Below the pieces are notes generated by a model. That model saw nothing but the letters and a program-made list of their open reading frames with translations. It did not search any database and was not told the origin of the DNA. From the NCBI GenBank assembly GCA_025618425.1, contig CM046851.1:3213024-3277023 (forward strand): a DNA stretch of 64,000 bases, in the 5' to 3' direction. The position numbers and the translations under genes were made by a program. Of the stretch, positions 23,002 through 34,461 are shown piece after piece (position 1 is the first letter of the stretch; each line of letters opens with the position of its first letter). The stretch comes from Heliocidaris tuberculata. Taxonomy: Eukaryota > Echinodermata > Echinoidea > Camarodonta > Echinometridae.

Positions 23002-24347
23002 CAGTGGTTTAGCCAGCCGGGCGTCTGGGCGTCTTTTGGACGCCCATTTCTTCTGGAAGATGCCCAGCAAAATTTGCAAGACGCCTTGATCAAAATCATT
23101 TGATGGACGCCCTTTTAATAGTTAAAGATCAATTTGCAAGACGCCTTTTAAAAATCATTTGATGGACGCCCTTTCAGTTTTTGTAAAGATGTTTTGTATT
23201 CACGATAATTTATATCCTCGGCTTCTCAGCAGAAGTCGAAGTCGTAAACGCTCCCGCAAACAAGTACCGTACGTGCGTTCGGGTCTAGGCTGTAGCTACT
23301 TAGTCTTTGCGCGACACCTTTTGTGAAAATTTTCTTTCCGAAACGCATTATCACTGTTACAATGAGAGGTCTAAAAATTATCATCATCCGTGTAATGAGA
23401 CTATCGCTAGATCTACGACCGGATACACCACACAGAGAAATTGTTCCTTACCACATTAAGTCCAAGTCACCTCAAAAAATCAATCTGTAAAGCCAAAGCC
23501 TGCCTCAAAAATACGGAATTAGTGCCATTTTTTAAAGTCACGCGGCGCTTAAGTCGGGTTGTGAGGAACAGAGTCACCGAAAACGCGCTAAAACTCAAGA
23601 AATCGGTGGATTTATGACGGGGTTTTTTACTTATCGCGCGCGAGATTGATGCTCATCAAGTGAAATGGTATCCGCGAAAAACAAATTGGAAAAGAAAAAT
23701 CGCCCGGAACTGTGCGCATTCAGTGTATTTATGTACGTACGTACATATACGCAGTGGCGGATTTAGGGGGGGGCAATCCCGGCCCGTGCCCCCCCCCCCC
23801 TTTGAGGGAAAACAATGCATTGTCCCCCCCTATTTGCGATTGTGCCCCCCCCCCCTTTTCGACCAGGAAACCTTTTTTTTTTTTTTTTTTTTTGCTTGTC
23901 AGAGAATTATGGAGGGGAACTGGACCCCATAACACCACCCCCCCCCCCCCTACTGAGCGACTTTTGGAGGGCTGGCGAAAAAAAAATTTTTGGTCGACAT
24001 TGGTACAGTGTTAACTTGGTGGTAAAGTAATACTTACATTAATACATGTATAATGAAAACTTACATTCATGTAGGGAAAACAAATCATCAGAATGTGTAA
24101 CTTCAACATGTTTTTACCACTGAGGGGATAATTCCAACAAGCTAGGAGTAAACAAGCAAGGAAACAGTGTCTTTTTAGATAGAAATAATGAAAAATTTCC
24201 AGCGGAAAGGGGGCGCTGCCCCCTTTTACCCCCGCCGGGGGCGCTGCCCCCTGGACCCCGTGAACGGCTCGCTGCGCTCGCCCAATTTTTTGGACACCCT
24301 GCTTTTTAATTTGGACACCCAATTTTTAAATCCTGGCTAAAGCCCTG
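23002..24347. mobile_element. Nonautonomous hAT element, 1,346 bp
   Basis: Termini CAGTGGTTTAGCCAG and CTGGCTAAAGCCCTG are inverted, and the 8-bp duplication is typical of hAT. GACGCC/GGACGCCC phrases repeat inside at 23020-23175. No transposase ORF is seen. The interior carries poly-C, poly-T and GC-rich blocks (GGGGGCGCTGCCCCC near 24210-24250), and a possible nested fragment starts CAGTGGCGGATTTAGGGGGG at 23754. Confidence 0.9.
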
Positions 24348-24355
24348 GTATGAAC
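24348..24355. repeat. Right 8-bp target-site duplication of hAT
   Basis: GTATGAAC, identical to 22994-23001. Confidence 0.95.
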
Positions 24356-24750
24356 ACATCCTAGCAGGAGTAGAATAAAAACATCAGGTAATGAGAGAGA
24401 AGAAGAAGAACTCAGCTTTTTCTCTCTGAAGCCTTTTACATTTGTCAAACTCTCTTCAGAGCCTTTTGCCTTGTCCTGTTTAGTCTCAATAAATATGGGG
24501 AATGTGAGGTACAAAAAAAGGTTTCCCTTCTGTATGAACATACCCTGGAAGCAGAATAAAAAGGTCATGCAATGAGATGGAAGGGGTAAAGAAATCAACT
24601 GGTTTCTCTTGAAGCCTCTTGAATGGGGTACAACGTTTTTCCTCCGTATGAACATACCCTCGAGGGCCCGGATGGTGGAGAATGTAAGAGAGCGAGTGCG
24701 GAGAAGGAACCAGTAAAGAAATCAACTATTTCTCTCAGATGGATGCTGTA

Positions 24751-25425
24751 AAAGAAGCCAGTTCGTGCTGCAGGGATTTGGAGGTGAGTAAACCTGTGTG
24801 ACATTTCATCTAAGGAGCCAACCAAAAGAAGAAATGGAGAGCAAGAGGGCTTTTAAGATCACTTTGCATAGTCTACAAGAATAGACCTTATTTATAAACA
24901 TTTATGTGAAAAGAATCATAGGAAGCTGATAAATCTCTTAAAATCTCAAAAGATGTTCTGGAATACAAAAGAGCTCCGGAAGTAAAAATGAAAAGTTATA
25001 CAAATTGCCTCATTGGAAACCTCACTTTATATTGCATATGAATTTCAACAGCAAATATAAAATCCTGCATGTATGTATACAAAATATCTGCAAACTTCGC
25101 ATAAGCTCACATACCCTACCAATTGAAAGAGGAAGATATCATCACCCTCACAAAATACCAGTGTAATATATGTTTTTGTGAAGAATGTAGTATGCAGACA
25201 GTAAGAGACAAATTCCATTATGTTATGCAATGTGAGAAGTTTAGAATATGAAGAGAACTGTTTTTTGATAGTCTTAAAGGCATTGATTAACTTTGCCCAG
25301 GATTGAAAAAAAAAAATCACTGTTCCAGCTAATGCTGTAATCATAATTGCAAACCTTTAGCTCAGACAGGAATCGCCTGAGTTTTATAAGCTGATCGGTC
25401 GTTTATATATCAAGATATTTACGAT
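24751..25425. other. AT-rich noncoding DNA
   Basis: No gene or repeat family is recognised. Confidence 0.4.
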
Positions 25426-25612
25426 TGAACATTGATGTTGGGATAGAGTACCACCGAACCCTAAAGAACTCTTACGGTTGGCATACCTCGCTCTATCACA
25501 GAATACCGTACGGGCTGGAAACCCGCTCTGAAATCGCCAAGCGCTGGTGCTTGGTTTTTGTGACTGCAGCGCAGCGAAGAAGCCGAGCGACTTGCGCTAG
25601 CGATTGATCGCG
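25426..25612. other. CpG-rich unidentified block
   Basis: A sharply bounded patch rich in CG, GCGC and palindromic pieces (GCCAAGCGCTGGTGCTTGG near 25537-25555, CTAGCGATTGATCGCGAT near 25598-25615). It does not match an RNA gene I know, and its short ORF is unrecognised. It may be a transposon end or a small structured RNA. Confidence 0.25.
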
Positions 25613-26094
25613 ATTTTCTCTTTTTTAGGATAGTAAACGGGTTCCATTTTCTCTCATACTTTCACATATCCTTAATTATATATGTAGTTAGAGGACTGCA
25701 CACAATTCACTGGCATTTGAGCTGATTTTACAATTTTTCACAAAGTTAATCAATCACTTTAAAGCGCTCAATGACAACTTTGAAACCATAAACAGTTTGG
25801 AGAGATTCATATTTATAATGTCACTCAAAGAGGATGCTCTCATAAAAGAATTTGCAAATTTTGGTTCTTTCAACATCAAAAGGGAAATCCAACCTTAAAG
25901 GTAGTTTTCAGTATTGCGAAAGAGGGAGATTTGACTACTTTGGCAGCTAGAATGAAATTACTACATGTACTGATGTAAAATGATTAATTTCAAACAAAGG
26001 TGACGTTTGTTTGAGAAAAATTGGTTCAGGAACGGCTAAAATATTAAAGAAATAAACACTAAGTTTCATACATGGGTATCGTACTTTATTCACA
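25613..26094. other. Noncoding, with a family A terminus fragment
   Basis: AAAGGGAAATCCAACCTTAA at 25878 matches the family A terminus, and GAAAGAGGGAGA follows, but no further element can be traced. Confidence 0.35.
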
Positions 26095-26102
26095 CATGTG
26101 TA

Positions 26103-26276
26103 CAGTGGCACAAATCCATTTTGAAATGGGGGGGGGAACAATCGCCTCCAAAATTCTCTGACAAGCCAAAAAAAAAAAAAAAAAAAAGTTATTCAAAAAG
26201 GTGGGGGGGGGAACATTCGCCTATCTTCAAAAAGGTGGGGGGGGGGGGGGGACATGTCCCAGGATTTGCGCCCATG
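26103..26276. mobile_element. Short hAT MITE, 174 bp, with exact 8-bp target duplication
   Basis: Begins CAGTGGCACAAATCC and ends GGATTTGCGCCCATG, nearly exact inverses. CATGTGTA flanks both sides (26095-26102 and 26277-26284). The interior has two AAGGTGGGGGG copies with poly-G and a poly-A run. Confidence 0.9.
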
Positions 26277-26284
26277 CATGTGTA

Positions 26285-27180
26285 AAACCAATGAGATTTC
26301 CATTTACACGACATGTGTACGAAACGCTGTGCACCGCTGTGCGGGGAACAGTCGGCGTGAGTGGCAGAAGGTAACGGTTGATATGTGATCATTTCAGTTA
26401 TTTAACTGAAAGTCACCGGAAGTCATTGGTGGAATACCAGATGATATCAGGCATGTATCTTTTTTATGCAAGCCGGACAGTATGAGACTATTTTTAATCA
26501 GTTTCATGCTGATTTCTTTTTGCTACCACTACTTCACAATACCTTAAAGGTAAAATATATTACAAATGAGAGGTAAAAAATAATTTATATACCAGGCCAG
26601 GGATACAAACTCCCAACAACAGCAGTGTGCACTATACAGTATAATGCATGCAAAAACCTATGAGGATTATGTGTATTCCACACACAGTATGACACACATG
26701 CTATCTCTACGCGAAACCCCCGAGACTGTTGCGTGGGGAGCCATCGGGGTGGAAAGGTCCTAGCATAGGGCAGTATGTTACCGTGATCTAGCGTTCCTTA
26801 TAGATATTTACACTAAAATTCACCGAAAATCATTGATTGAATACCACATGATCTCGAATAAACCTCTTTTGATACAAGGAGAACAACAAGAGGCTATACA
26901 GAACACGTTTCTTTCCAATTTCATTTTTGCTACCAAAACTGTCCATGAGCTTTAATGGCAAGTTGATCTTGTTATATAATTGAAGAATCTTCTGGAAGGA
27001 AGTTATTTTCCAGTTTTCTTTATGTATTTATTAATAGAAATTTCTAGAAGAGAAATCATTATTCAGATGTAAAAAGTCAGTGTACTCTGTAACAGTGAAA
27101 GAATCATTAATTACAGATTAAATAATGCACATCCAGTAGAGGAAGATCATTCTAGATCATTACATTACCGGTATGTCAAA
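26285..27180. other. Noncoding with two related sub-blocks
   Basis: The phrase CAC(T)GAAA(A)TCA-TTG-TGGAATACCA(G/C)ATGAT occurs near 26411 (AGTCACCGGAAGTCATTGGT) and again near 26818 (TTCACCGAAAATCATTGATT). A diverged duplication about 410 bp apart is therefore likely. No gene is seen. Confidence 0.4.
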
Positions 27181-27970
27181 TGTACTGTATACTAGTAACA
27201 ATGTAATTACATGCTAGAACATGTTGTTTACCTGACCTTTGCATTAACTTCTCAGTAAAAGTGTAACATTGCAATGAGTCTATAAATAGATCATTGGAAT
27301 CCCCTTCTTTTGTTTGTTACAACTAGAAGTATGTGGAACTAACAAGAAAGTTCCAAACCTTCATGAATGTTGTAGTAGAAGGTAGAAAATTCTATTTAAG
27401 GGTTTTGAGATTGTATATAAGCTGGGAGCTTCCACAGAAATTTCAGAATTTATACCCTGACTACATCATTCTTGACATCGCATTGGACATCGTGTTCTAC
27501 ATCATTAACGACATCACAGTCGACATCGTTATTGACATCGCGGTCGACATTATTATCAACATCATTATCGACATCGTCTTCAACATCGTCATCGACATCG
27601 TCATCAATATTGATGACTTCCTGAATTATCTTGGACGTTCTTCAGCTGAATCATCTGGAATCTTTTACCAGTTGGACACCATACCATTTGGATTAACTAT
27701 TGGGATTTATAATTGTGGATTACTCTACACTTCAAGAACATTCTGGACTCATACCTTGCATTCATATTCTGTGGATTACAAGTTTCCCAGCTGAGAAATG
27801 TTAAGTCTTTGCTTGATTAAGTATATGTAATGTAGTTATAATTTAAACTTGTAATTCTTTTATATCATGTCATATTGAATGCTTGTAAATATTAAAGAGA
27901 AACCACATATCATCTAAAATATAATATCTTTTGTTCAGTTCTTATCTTTTGTGGATTTTGGATCGTAACA
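27181..27970 (+). mobile_element. Probable solo LTR or LTR-like element; 5' edge unresolved
   Basis: Promoter-like TATAAATA at 27281-27288 is followed by a transcribed-looking body and a polyadenylation-type ATTAAAGAG near 27890; the end …GGATCGTAACA fits an LTR 3' end. The body includes a degenerate GACATC(G/A)TN hexamer/nonamer repeat (27474-27610) that keeps a 153-codon frame open (MELTRKFQ… rich in Ile/Asp). No second LTR and no clean target duplication were found, although GTAACAAT occurs at both 27195 and 27964. Confidence 0.35.
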
Positions 27971-27971
27971 A

Positions 27972-28543
27972 TCTGAAGAAAGAGGAAAAATCAGATAAGC
28001 AGATTGGTGAAAGTTTGAATGAAATTGGACAAGCAATAAGAAAGTTATGAATTTTGGAAAGTTGCAATCACTATACATATGGGAATTTCAAATTGGCCGA
28101 ATAGGTGGTGTCACCGTGATGTAATTGCAGACAACTCCCCCATTTGATCCAACCAAGGAGTTATCACAGACAAAATGACTAAAATGTAATCTTTTCAAAA
28201 TGTATTACTCAGTAGGATCTTTTTCTTTCATGAGGACCTATAACAATATTGCTATCTCCAATATATTTTGAGAAATGACCTGAGGGTAAAGGCGCTTTGG
28301 AGAAAACCGCAAATTAATGATATTTTTGCATATGACATTCAAGAGAGTTGTCCCCAAGTATGTCACAATCGACTCACCAAATTGCCAATTTGAGATTCAC
28401 CTAGATATAGTGACCTCTTTTTTTAAACCTCCATAACTTTCTAAATTCCTTGTCCAATGTCTTTCAAACTTTCACCATTCTGTTTTTCCTATTTTTCTGC
28501 TTTCACACAAATAATTTTATTACCAAGGTTGGATTGCCCTTTA
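27972..28543. mobile_element. Family A DNA element, left end lost or interrupted
   Basis: Landmarks run from GAAGAAAGAGGAAAAATCAG through ATTACTCAGTAGGATC and CTTTCAAACTTTCACCATTC to the terminus CCAAGGTTGGATTGCCCTTT. The left terminus is missing where the preceding LTR-like segment ends, as if that insertion removed or displaced it. Confidence 0.7.
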
Positions 28544-29412
28544 TAACGATTCCAAAAACTCAAGATAATCTTGAGTTTTGGACCTAATACAAATAGACAA
28601 TTGCAGAACAAGAAAATTGAGACACGGTTTGGTTTTCCTAAGCAGACATCCCTTTTGAAATATCCAAGTAAACAAAATTCCTATATGTATATTCTTAAAG
28701 TTTAATTATGAATACTTGCCCAGATAGAATATCTTTCTGTAGTATTCTGATGTAGTATTCTGACATTCTTAAATTCACTATTTATTTCATATTTTCATTT
28801 ATTTACACATTACAATAAATCGAATAAATGAAAAAAGGGTTGGAGCAAAAAAATATCACAGAAATTCATCACAGTATCCAGACAAATCACTCAGATGTCT
28901 CTAATGTCTCATTCAAATAAACGCATTTGAAAGTGTAACAGCCTGGTAATTGTAATTGCTTAATTACATGTAAGTAGACCTGACTTTTCCTGCTCATTAT
29001 TGCTTTTAAAGCAATCCTTGAATTCTAATAATGGATTGCACTTTACAAGAAACTAGCTTATATTAAGTTTGACTTGTTCATTATGCAGTATGTGGTTGTC
29101 TGGACTAGCTATCGATCTCTACCACGTGGATATAGCATCACACGCACAACCAGAATTAGGAGCCCTACACTCAAACACAGTACGTGGGACACCGCCTGCT
29201 GTGTACGATTCCAGTGTAGCCCTATGCAAAAGATACATGATTTGATTTTTTTATTTTTAAAAAGACATTATACTGATTGTCTCATTAAATCACCTTTAGA
29301 ATTAGTAAGGATAAACTTGTATTGCCTGTTTGTCCAGTTAATTTGTGGAAAAGACTTCACAGTGCTGAATTATTTGATTCTAAAAATGAATAAAATTGTA
29401 TTGAAACAGTAC
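28544..29412. other. AT-rich noncoding DNA
   Basis: AT-rich. A more complex patch at 29085-29235 (GATCTCTACCACGTGG … GTGGGACACCGCCTGC) has no supported coding frame. Confidence 0.35.
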
Positions 29413-29420
29413 AGCGGCAG

Positions 29421-30543
29421 TAAGCCTGGGTGTCGGGCCGGTCAACCCGTACGGAACCCGGCGGGTTGGGGGTTTTTGCCGGGATCGGGACGGGTCCGGG
29501 TTGCTGAGTGAAATGTCTGAACCCGGTAAAAATAACCCGGTAAATAATTGGTGCTGTAAAGCCGTTATGAGTATTAATTATGACTTTTTAATAAAAACTT
29601 GATAGTGGTAAATAATGGTGGAACCCGTTGCCGATGTTTATTTTTGCCAGAAAAGACCTACGGATGTTTCACAGTTTCATACAAGAAATAAGAATTTCCT
29701 AGCTGAGCGAGAAATACTGTACATGTACGTACAAACGTTAAACTCGCTTGTATGAATTGCAGGTTTGTCAATGTGTGTGTGTGTGTAATGTGACCATTTT
29801 GACGCTTGATTGGGCGCAAAAATTACCATGGTGTGAGCGGGTCTGTTTATATTTTCCTTATGTTTTTATTTTAGTACTAACTATTGCGCAAATATGGTGT
29901 TTCATATTTAGCTTCCTAAGCGAGGAAGACGCAAGTTGAGGATCATTTACTCGTGATAACAAATTTTGGATTTATATTTTTTTTTTTATTTTGCGCGCCT
30001 CCGCATGTCCGCGCTACTCATCAGAGTTAGTGTTTTTTCTAATTATCTACATGAGCCAGAATTTCGAGAAAGAATGTCTGTTATTTCATTTCTCAACTTG
30101 CGTCTTCGGACACTTTCTCGCTCATTAACGCTGATAAGTAGCGCGGCAGCGTGCAAAATAAAATTAATTATATGAAATTTTAAAAAAAGTTGTAATCATG
30201 ATTAAATCATCTTCAACTTCATTCTTTCTCGAAATTCTCGCTCAGGTATAGATAATTAGGAAAACACTAACGCTGATAAGTAGGCACGCAAAATAAAATA
30301 AAAGATATAAATCCAAAATTTGTTATCACAAGTAAATGATCCTCAACTTGCGTCTCCCTCGCTCAGGAAGCTAATTAGGAAACACCATATTTGCGCAATA
30401 ACGTACTAAAATAAAAACATAAGGAAAATGTAAACAAACATAAAATTTACCGGGTTTCGGGCCGTGCCGGGACCCGGTAAAAATTTTGACATCTTTACCG
30501 GTCCGGGCCGTTACGGGTAATTTTCTACCGGGCCCCAGGCTTA
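29421..30543. mobile_element. Fold-back hAT-type element, 1,123 bp, exact 8-bp target duplication
   Basis: The ends TAAGCCTGGG and CCCCAGGCTTA are inverted, and AGCGGCAG flanks both sides (29413-29420 and 30544-30551). Next to the ends, GGGCCGG/CCCGGT-rich GC segments also pair. From about 29841 to 30440 the interior is a large imperfect palindrome: ATTTTCCTTATGTTTTTATT on the left against AATAAAAACATAAGGAAAAT on the right, and GCGCAAATATGGTGTTTC against GAAACACCATATTTGCGC. No transposase ORF. Confidence 0.85.
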
Positions 30544-30801
30544 AGCGGCAGTGTTCTTCTGCAAGCCCTAACATGGCGACAGGTCACATCAAATGTAGAG
30601 GGCGTTGCTTTATCCACTGGTAGAAATCGATGGGACTAGCAAAATATAACTAAACTTACAAATCATGCTGACTGAAAATCACAACTCATATTCATGTACT
30701 ATGGATATGCGTCAGGACTACTTGCCTGATTTTCTCATTTTATTCGCTCATTAATCAAATACATATATTTTCTACTAATTAAAATTGTCAGACATCATTT
30801 A

Positions 30802-30990
30802 CAGTTGAACCTGTATACAAAGACAACTCAAGAGAGACAAGAAAGCAATCTGTATGAGCAGGTGGTCTTTATGTACAGGTTTGTTTAATACATGTTCCAA
30901 TTAGAAATACTATGCATGGGAAACAAAAACTGTGGTCTTTAAAGACAGGTGGTCTTTCTATACAGGTGGTTGCTAAAGCCATGTTGACTG
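30802..30990. mobile_element. Tc1/mariner-type MITE, 189 bp
   Basis: Begins CAGTTGAACCTGTATAC and ends AAGCCATGTTGACTG, with TA on both sides. GTGGTCTTT is repeated three times (30862, 30933, 30949) with TACAGG or GACAGG nearby. Confidence 0.65.
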
Positions 30991-30992
30991 TA

Positions 30993-31936
30993 TCACCATT
31001 CTTCCACATTCGGTCTAAGTTTCTTTAGATTTTGGGAGAGGTCATTTCCATCATCAAAAGAGCTCATGATAACCTTTAAGAGATTGATGGCGCAGCAGTT
31101 AACAGTCTATGAATCTTGTTCAAGCACATTAGCTACATGTATATCATCGTCTAAGACTATAGAGGGCAGTAGACAAGTTTGCAGGATATAAGAAAGAGAA
31201 TCCTATCTCCAAGCAAAGCTTGACATTTCAAGGAAGGTGTGAGCAGCAGAAAGAGGTCCCAGCGGGATAGAATTTCGCAGAAGAGGGCAGGTTCTAGGCA
31301 AAGAACTGGAGACCAATATTGTAAACACGAATGTTCAGAGTCAAACAAAGCTAGGTCACAATCTCTCTTGCCATTTATTTTTGCATTGTCCCAAAGGTTA
31401 TAAAGTCTCTTGATCATTCTTCTTTTCATCTGTCTAAAGTATGACCATGTTTCTCAGGATGTTTTCAGACAGAAATTAGACATTTAAGCAGTTTTTGATG
31501 GAGGGAACCAGGAGTAAAAAATACATTTTTTGTTCACGAAAGGCCTTTTCTATTTTCATGTTCTCATGAGAACATATCCTATCCACAATTCATACATTAT
31601 TTTTTTCTCTCTTTTCTTTTTCTTTTTGCTTTTCAAGAGATCTTGTTTTGAGCCTTTAAGACATACAATTCTCTGTGCTCCAATTTTTTTTCATTGTGAA
31701 TAACTGATCAATCATATTGGGTATTTCAGTAATGTGAATACAAAAGGCAAGGCAAAATCCATAATTATTTCCAACCAAAATTCAGAAATTTTCTGCTATC
31801 AACGTGTATTGTCAAGATATTTCATCTAAGGCATTTGAAATATTGAGATTTAAAAATTCTATCTCGTGATCAGTAGAACTGGTTGCTGGTGTGGTTTTGT
31901 ACATTGGCCATTAGGCTACCTACATGTACTTGTAAC
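30993..31936. other. Noncoding, nothing recognised
   Basis: The 90-codon minus ORF at 31157-31429 has no family I recognise and no splice support. Confidence 0.35.
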
Positions 31937-32378
31937 ATTTAACCCTTTCAGGACATGAATTATTTAAGGTTGAATTGATCACATTTTGTTCTTCAAATTG
32001 GCAACAAAAATATTTTTCTTGTAATGCTACATGGTTCTTATAAAATGCAATGTCTTTGAAAATAATATAAATGGTTAGGAATTTTGAATTTTAGGAAAGT
32101 TGAAAAGAATTGCCAATTTTCATAAAAACAATGATTTTCATGTTCAAAAAATGATTTTAAACCTCTCACTGCGTTGCCAATTTAAGGATTTTAAAGCTTC
32201 TTCCCATTTTTAAAAATTCCTGGCATCAAACGCAATGTGGTCATGGAACATATATGGATATAGTTTGTGCAGAAATTTTTTTCTACTTGTGCATCTGGTA
32301 TATTTTTTTTAAGGTTCTGAATCAAAAGTTATTGAGCCAAACCACAAAATATGGTCAATTGTCTTCAAAGGGTTAAAT
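31937..32378. mobile_element. 442-bp MITE, ATTTAACCCTTT termini
   Basis: ATTTAACCCTTTCAGGAC at the left is mirrored by GTCTTCAAAGGGTTAAAT at the right. Both halves contain CAAATTGGCAAC / TTGCCAATTT phrases, as in the element at 51259-51685. Confidence 0.65.
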
Positions 32379-32787
32379 CATTTTAGCAGCAGAAAGTAAA
32401 ACACAAACATAAAGAATTTAAAGAAATCAATTCAAGAGCAATTTAAATACTCTTTTGTATTGAATTAAGATAGAAATCAAATATGGATCATGTAATATTT
32501 CATTGTAATGTTTGCTAATTTCAAAAGGTGATATGCAAGGATATTGAAATTGCCCTAGATTGATTTTAACTATTTAAAGTCTTTTTGATCATATTCTTAA
32601 CACTTCGGTTCAAGGATGAACTAATAAAGTGCACATGCTCATAACATCATGCTGTAAATGTGACATTTGCACGATGTATTGATTTTCACAAATTTTTTCA
32701 CTCTTTGGCAGAGCTTATGATCAAAACCTCACAAAAAATGACTATGCAAATGCACACAACATTAACTGTCCAGAATAAAATTAGAAG

Positions 32788-32824
32788 CATGCAAAATTCA
32801 TGCAAAATTCATGCAAAATTCATT
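32788..32824. repeat. 11-bp tandem repeat, three copies
   Basis: ATGCAAAATTC repeated three times head to tail. Each copy resembles an octamer (ATGCAAAT)-type site. Confidence 0.9.
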
Positions 32825-33903
32825 CAGCAGTGCTTCAAGCATAATCAAATGAAAATTTCCACATTAAGAGTAACTTCTGGAAATATCCAACTCCTTCTAC
32901 ATGTAGGTATTGATATTGAAGAACAAATAAATGTTCCTGGGGTTAGTGTAAATAAGGTTCTCATTAAAGCCCCACAGTTGTCATTTTCTATATGTACATT
33001 GCATCATAATTTGCTGACAACAGATTTTGGTTGAATCACCAATTAATGTGTGTCAGATCTCCCAGGCAGCTAGGCAGGCAACAAAACCAGGGAGATGGGT
33101 CTGACCATGGGTCTGTCCCACCAGAAAATTACTCTAGCTTGTCAAAGTAGGGGAATATTTAGGATGATGAATATTTCCTAACACTAGAGGCATTAACACA
33201 TAGAGCAATTAATGAGCTTTGAATATTGATATTTGAAGTGAGATCAGAATCTCACTATTAGGGCCGAACGTTGTGTGTGTCAACAATAGTAAGATTTGAT
33301 TTTATATCCCACATTACAAGCGAGAAAGAAAAAAAAAAGAAAATACAAAAATACATAAGGAGAGAGATGAGGATGGAAAAGGAAAAACAAAGAAATACAT
33401 AAAGAAAAAAAAATAACAGTAGCAGACAAAGAAATACATGAGGAAAATGCAGAGGATAGATGAAAGGAAAAGAATCTCACTTTTTAAGAGAATGCCAGAG
33501 CCCCTACAGTGATAGGGGGGCACAATGCATTACATAAGAACTGCATGTTGTAAAAAGTGAAGTCCACTCTCTGTGATTAACAATCGAATGGCGTCAAATT
33601 ATCCATGAGAACCCACGACTATGCGGCTTTAAGTTCCAACGTCATGAAATGAAATCTATCAATTTCCATTAAAATATAATGCATCCATGATGAGATAGCT
33701 GACAGTTAAGATTTTCAGTAGTGAAAATCTTCCTATAAATAGATTCTCCATTTGCTCTTTAGTATTTTGATATTAAAGAGAATAAATAAATTAAATATGT
33801 TCCTTTATCATTTATTGGATGATTTACTGACAACTTTCCATTATTTTACACCTGGATCCTTTATATCTATGAAATATCTATCTCTTGTAACTGTTTTTGT
33901 CAA
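32825..33903. other. Noncoding, with purine-rich patch
   Basis: AT-rich. GA-rich imperfect repeats with AAATACATAAGGA/AAATACATGAGGA phrases at about 33320-33450 create Phe/Ser-rich pseudo-ORFs on minus. No gene. Confidence 0.4.
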
Positions 33904-33920
33904 CCCTCTCTTTCTCTCTC

Positions 33921-33964
<44 letters not shown>
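33904..33964. repeat. (CT)n microsatellite
   Basis: An almost pure CT tract with a few TTCT and CCCT interruptions. Confidence 0.95.
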
Positions 33965-34104
33965 CTCATTCTGCATTTAATAATATGCCCAAACATTGAA
34001 TAATCATCTCCTCTCAATCAAAGCATATACAGAGTACTTCATAACCAAACAGTGGAATACCATCATCAGATTACTGCCCAAACTTCAGGTAGACAAAGAC
34101 TACA

Positions 34105-34265
34105 ATATTTATATAATACTGAATGGCCTTGAGTGGGATACAAGGATATATCGCACGAGCTATGAGCATATTTCACGAGTCGGCACGACGAGTGAAATAT
34201 TTTCAAAGCGAGTACGATATATCCTTGTGTCCCACGAAAGAAAAGCCATTCAATATTATTATTAT
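34105..34265. mobile_element. Palindromic element ending in (ATT)n
   Basis: AATACTGAATGGC and GCCATTCAATATT form the ends. Within, GGATATATCG / CGATATATCC and ATTTCACGAG / CGAGTGAAAT also pair. It shares its layout with 13032-13178. Confidence 0.65.
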
Positions 34266-34461
34266 TAATTGTATGATACCCAGTTCCTCAATTTTCACCA
34301 TTACATGTCCTTATGTTTTTGTATTGACTTCGACATAAAACAAAGGTAGAAAAACATTTTTATCCTTACCCAAGCATCTTACAAGAGCTGCGCGCATACA
34401 TCCATTGTCTTAACCTTTGCGTATTTAAGCGCGTATTCACCTTTTTACGCGTCACGAGCAC

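Larger units (their letters stand above)
22680..24750. repeat. Diverged tandem array (units ~180 or ~115 bp) interrupted by a hAT element
   Basis: The motif TTCTGTATGAACATACCCT marks units near 22816, 22994/24348, 24532 and 24646, with a degenerate unit near 22688. Each is followed by GTCAGGCAATGAGAGG- and AAGAAATCAACTTTTTCTCT-like phrases. Spacings alternate between about 180 and 115 bp because some units lack the GCCTTGTCCT…CTCAATA segment. Confidence 0.8.

Noticed and set aside
23660..24030. Pro-rich ORFs in the hAT interior
   Set aside because: Driven by poly-C and poly-T tracts; no conserved residues.
24326..24825. Overlapping minus ORFs of 76-109 codons
   Set aside because: They read through the diverged tandem array, and the similar peptides in different frames reflect repeat units, not a protein family.
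27333..27794. 153-codon ORF as a host gene
   Set aside because: Its middle is an in-frame minisatellite and it lies in an LTR-like unit; no recognised domain. Kept only as a finding.
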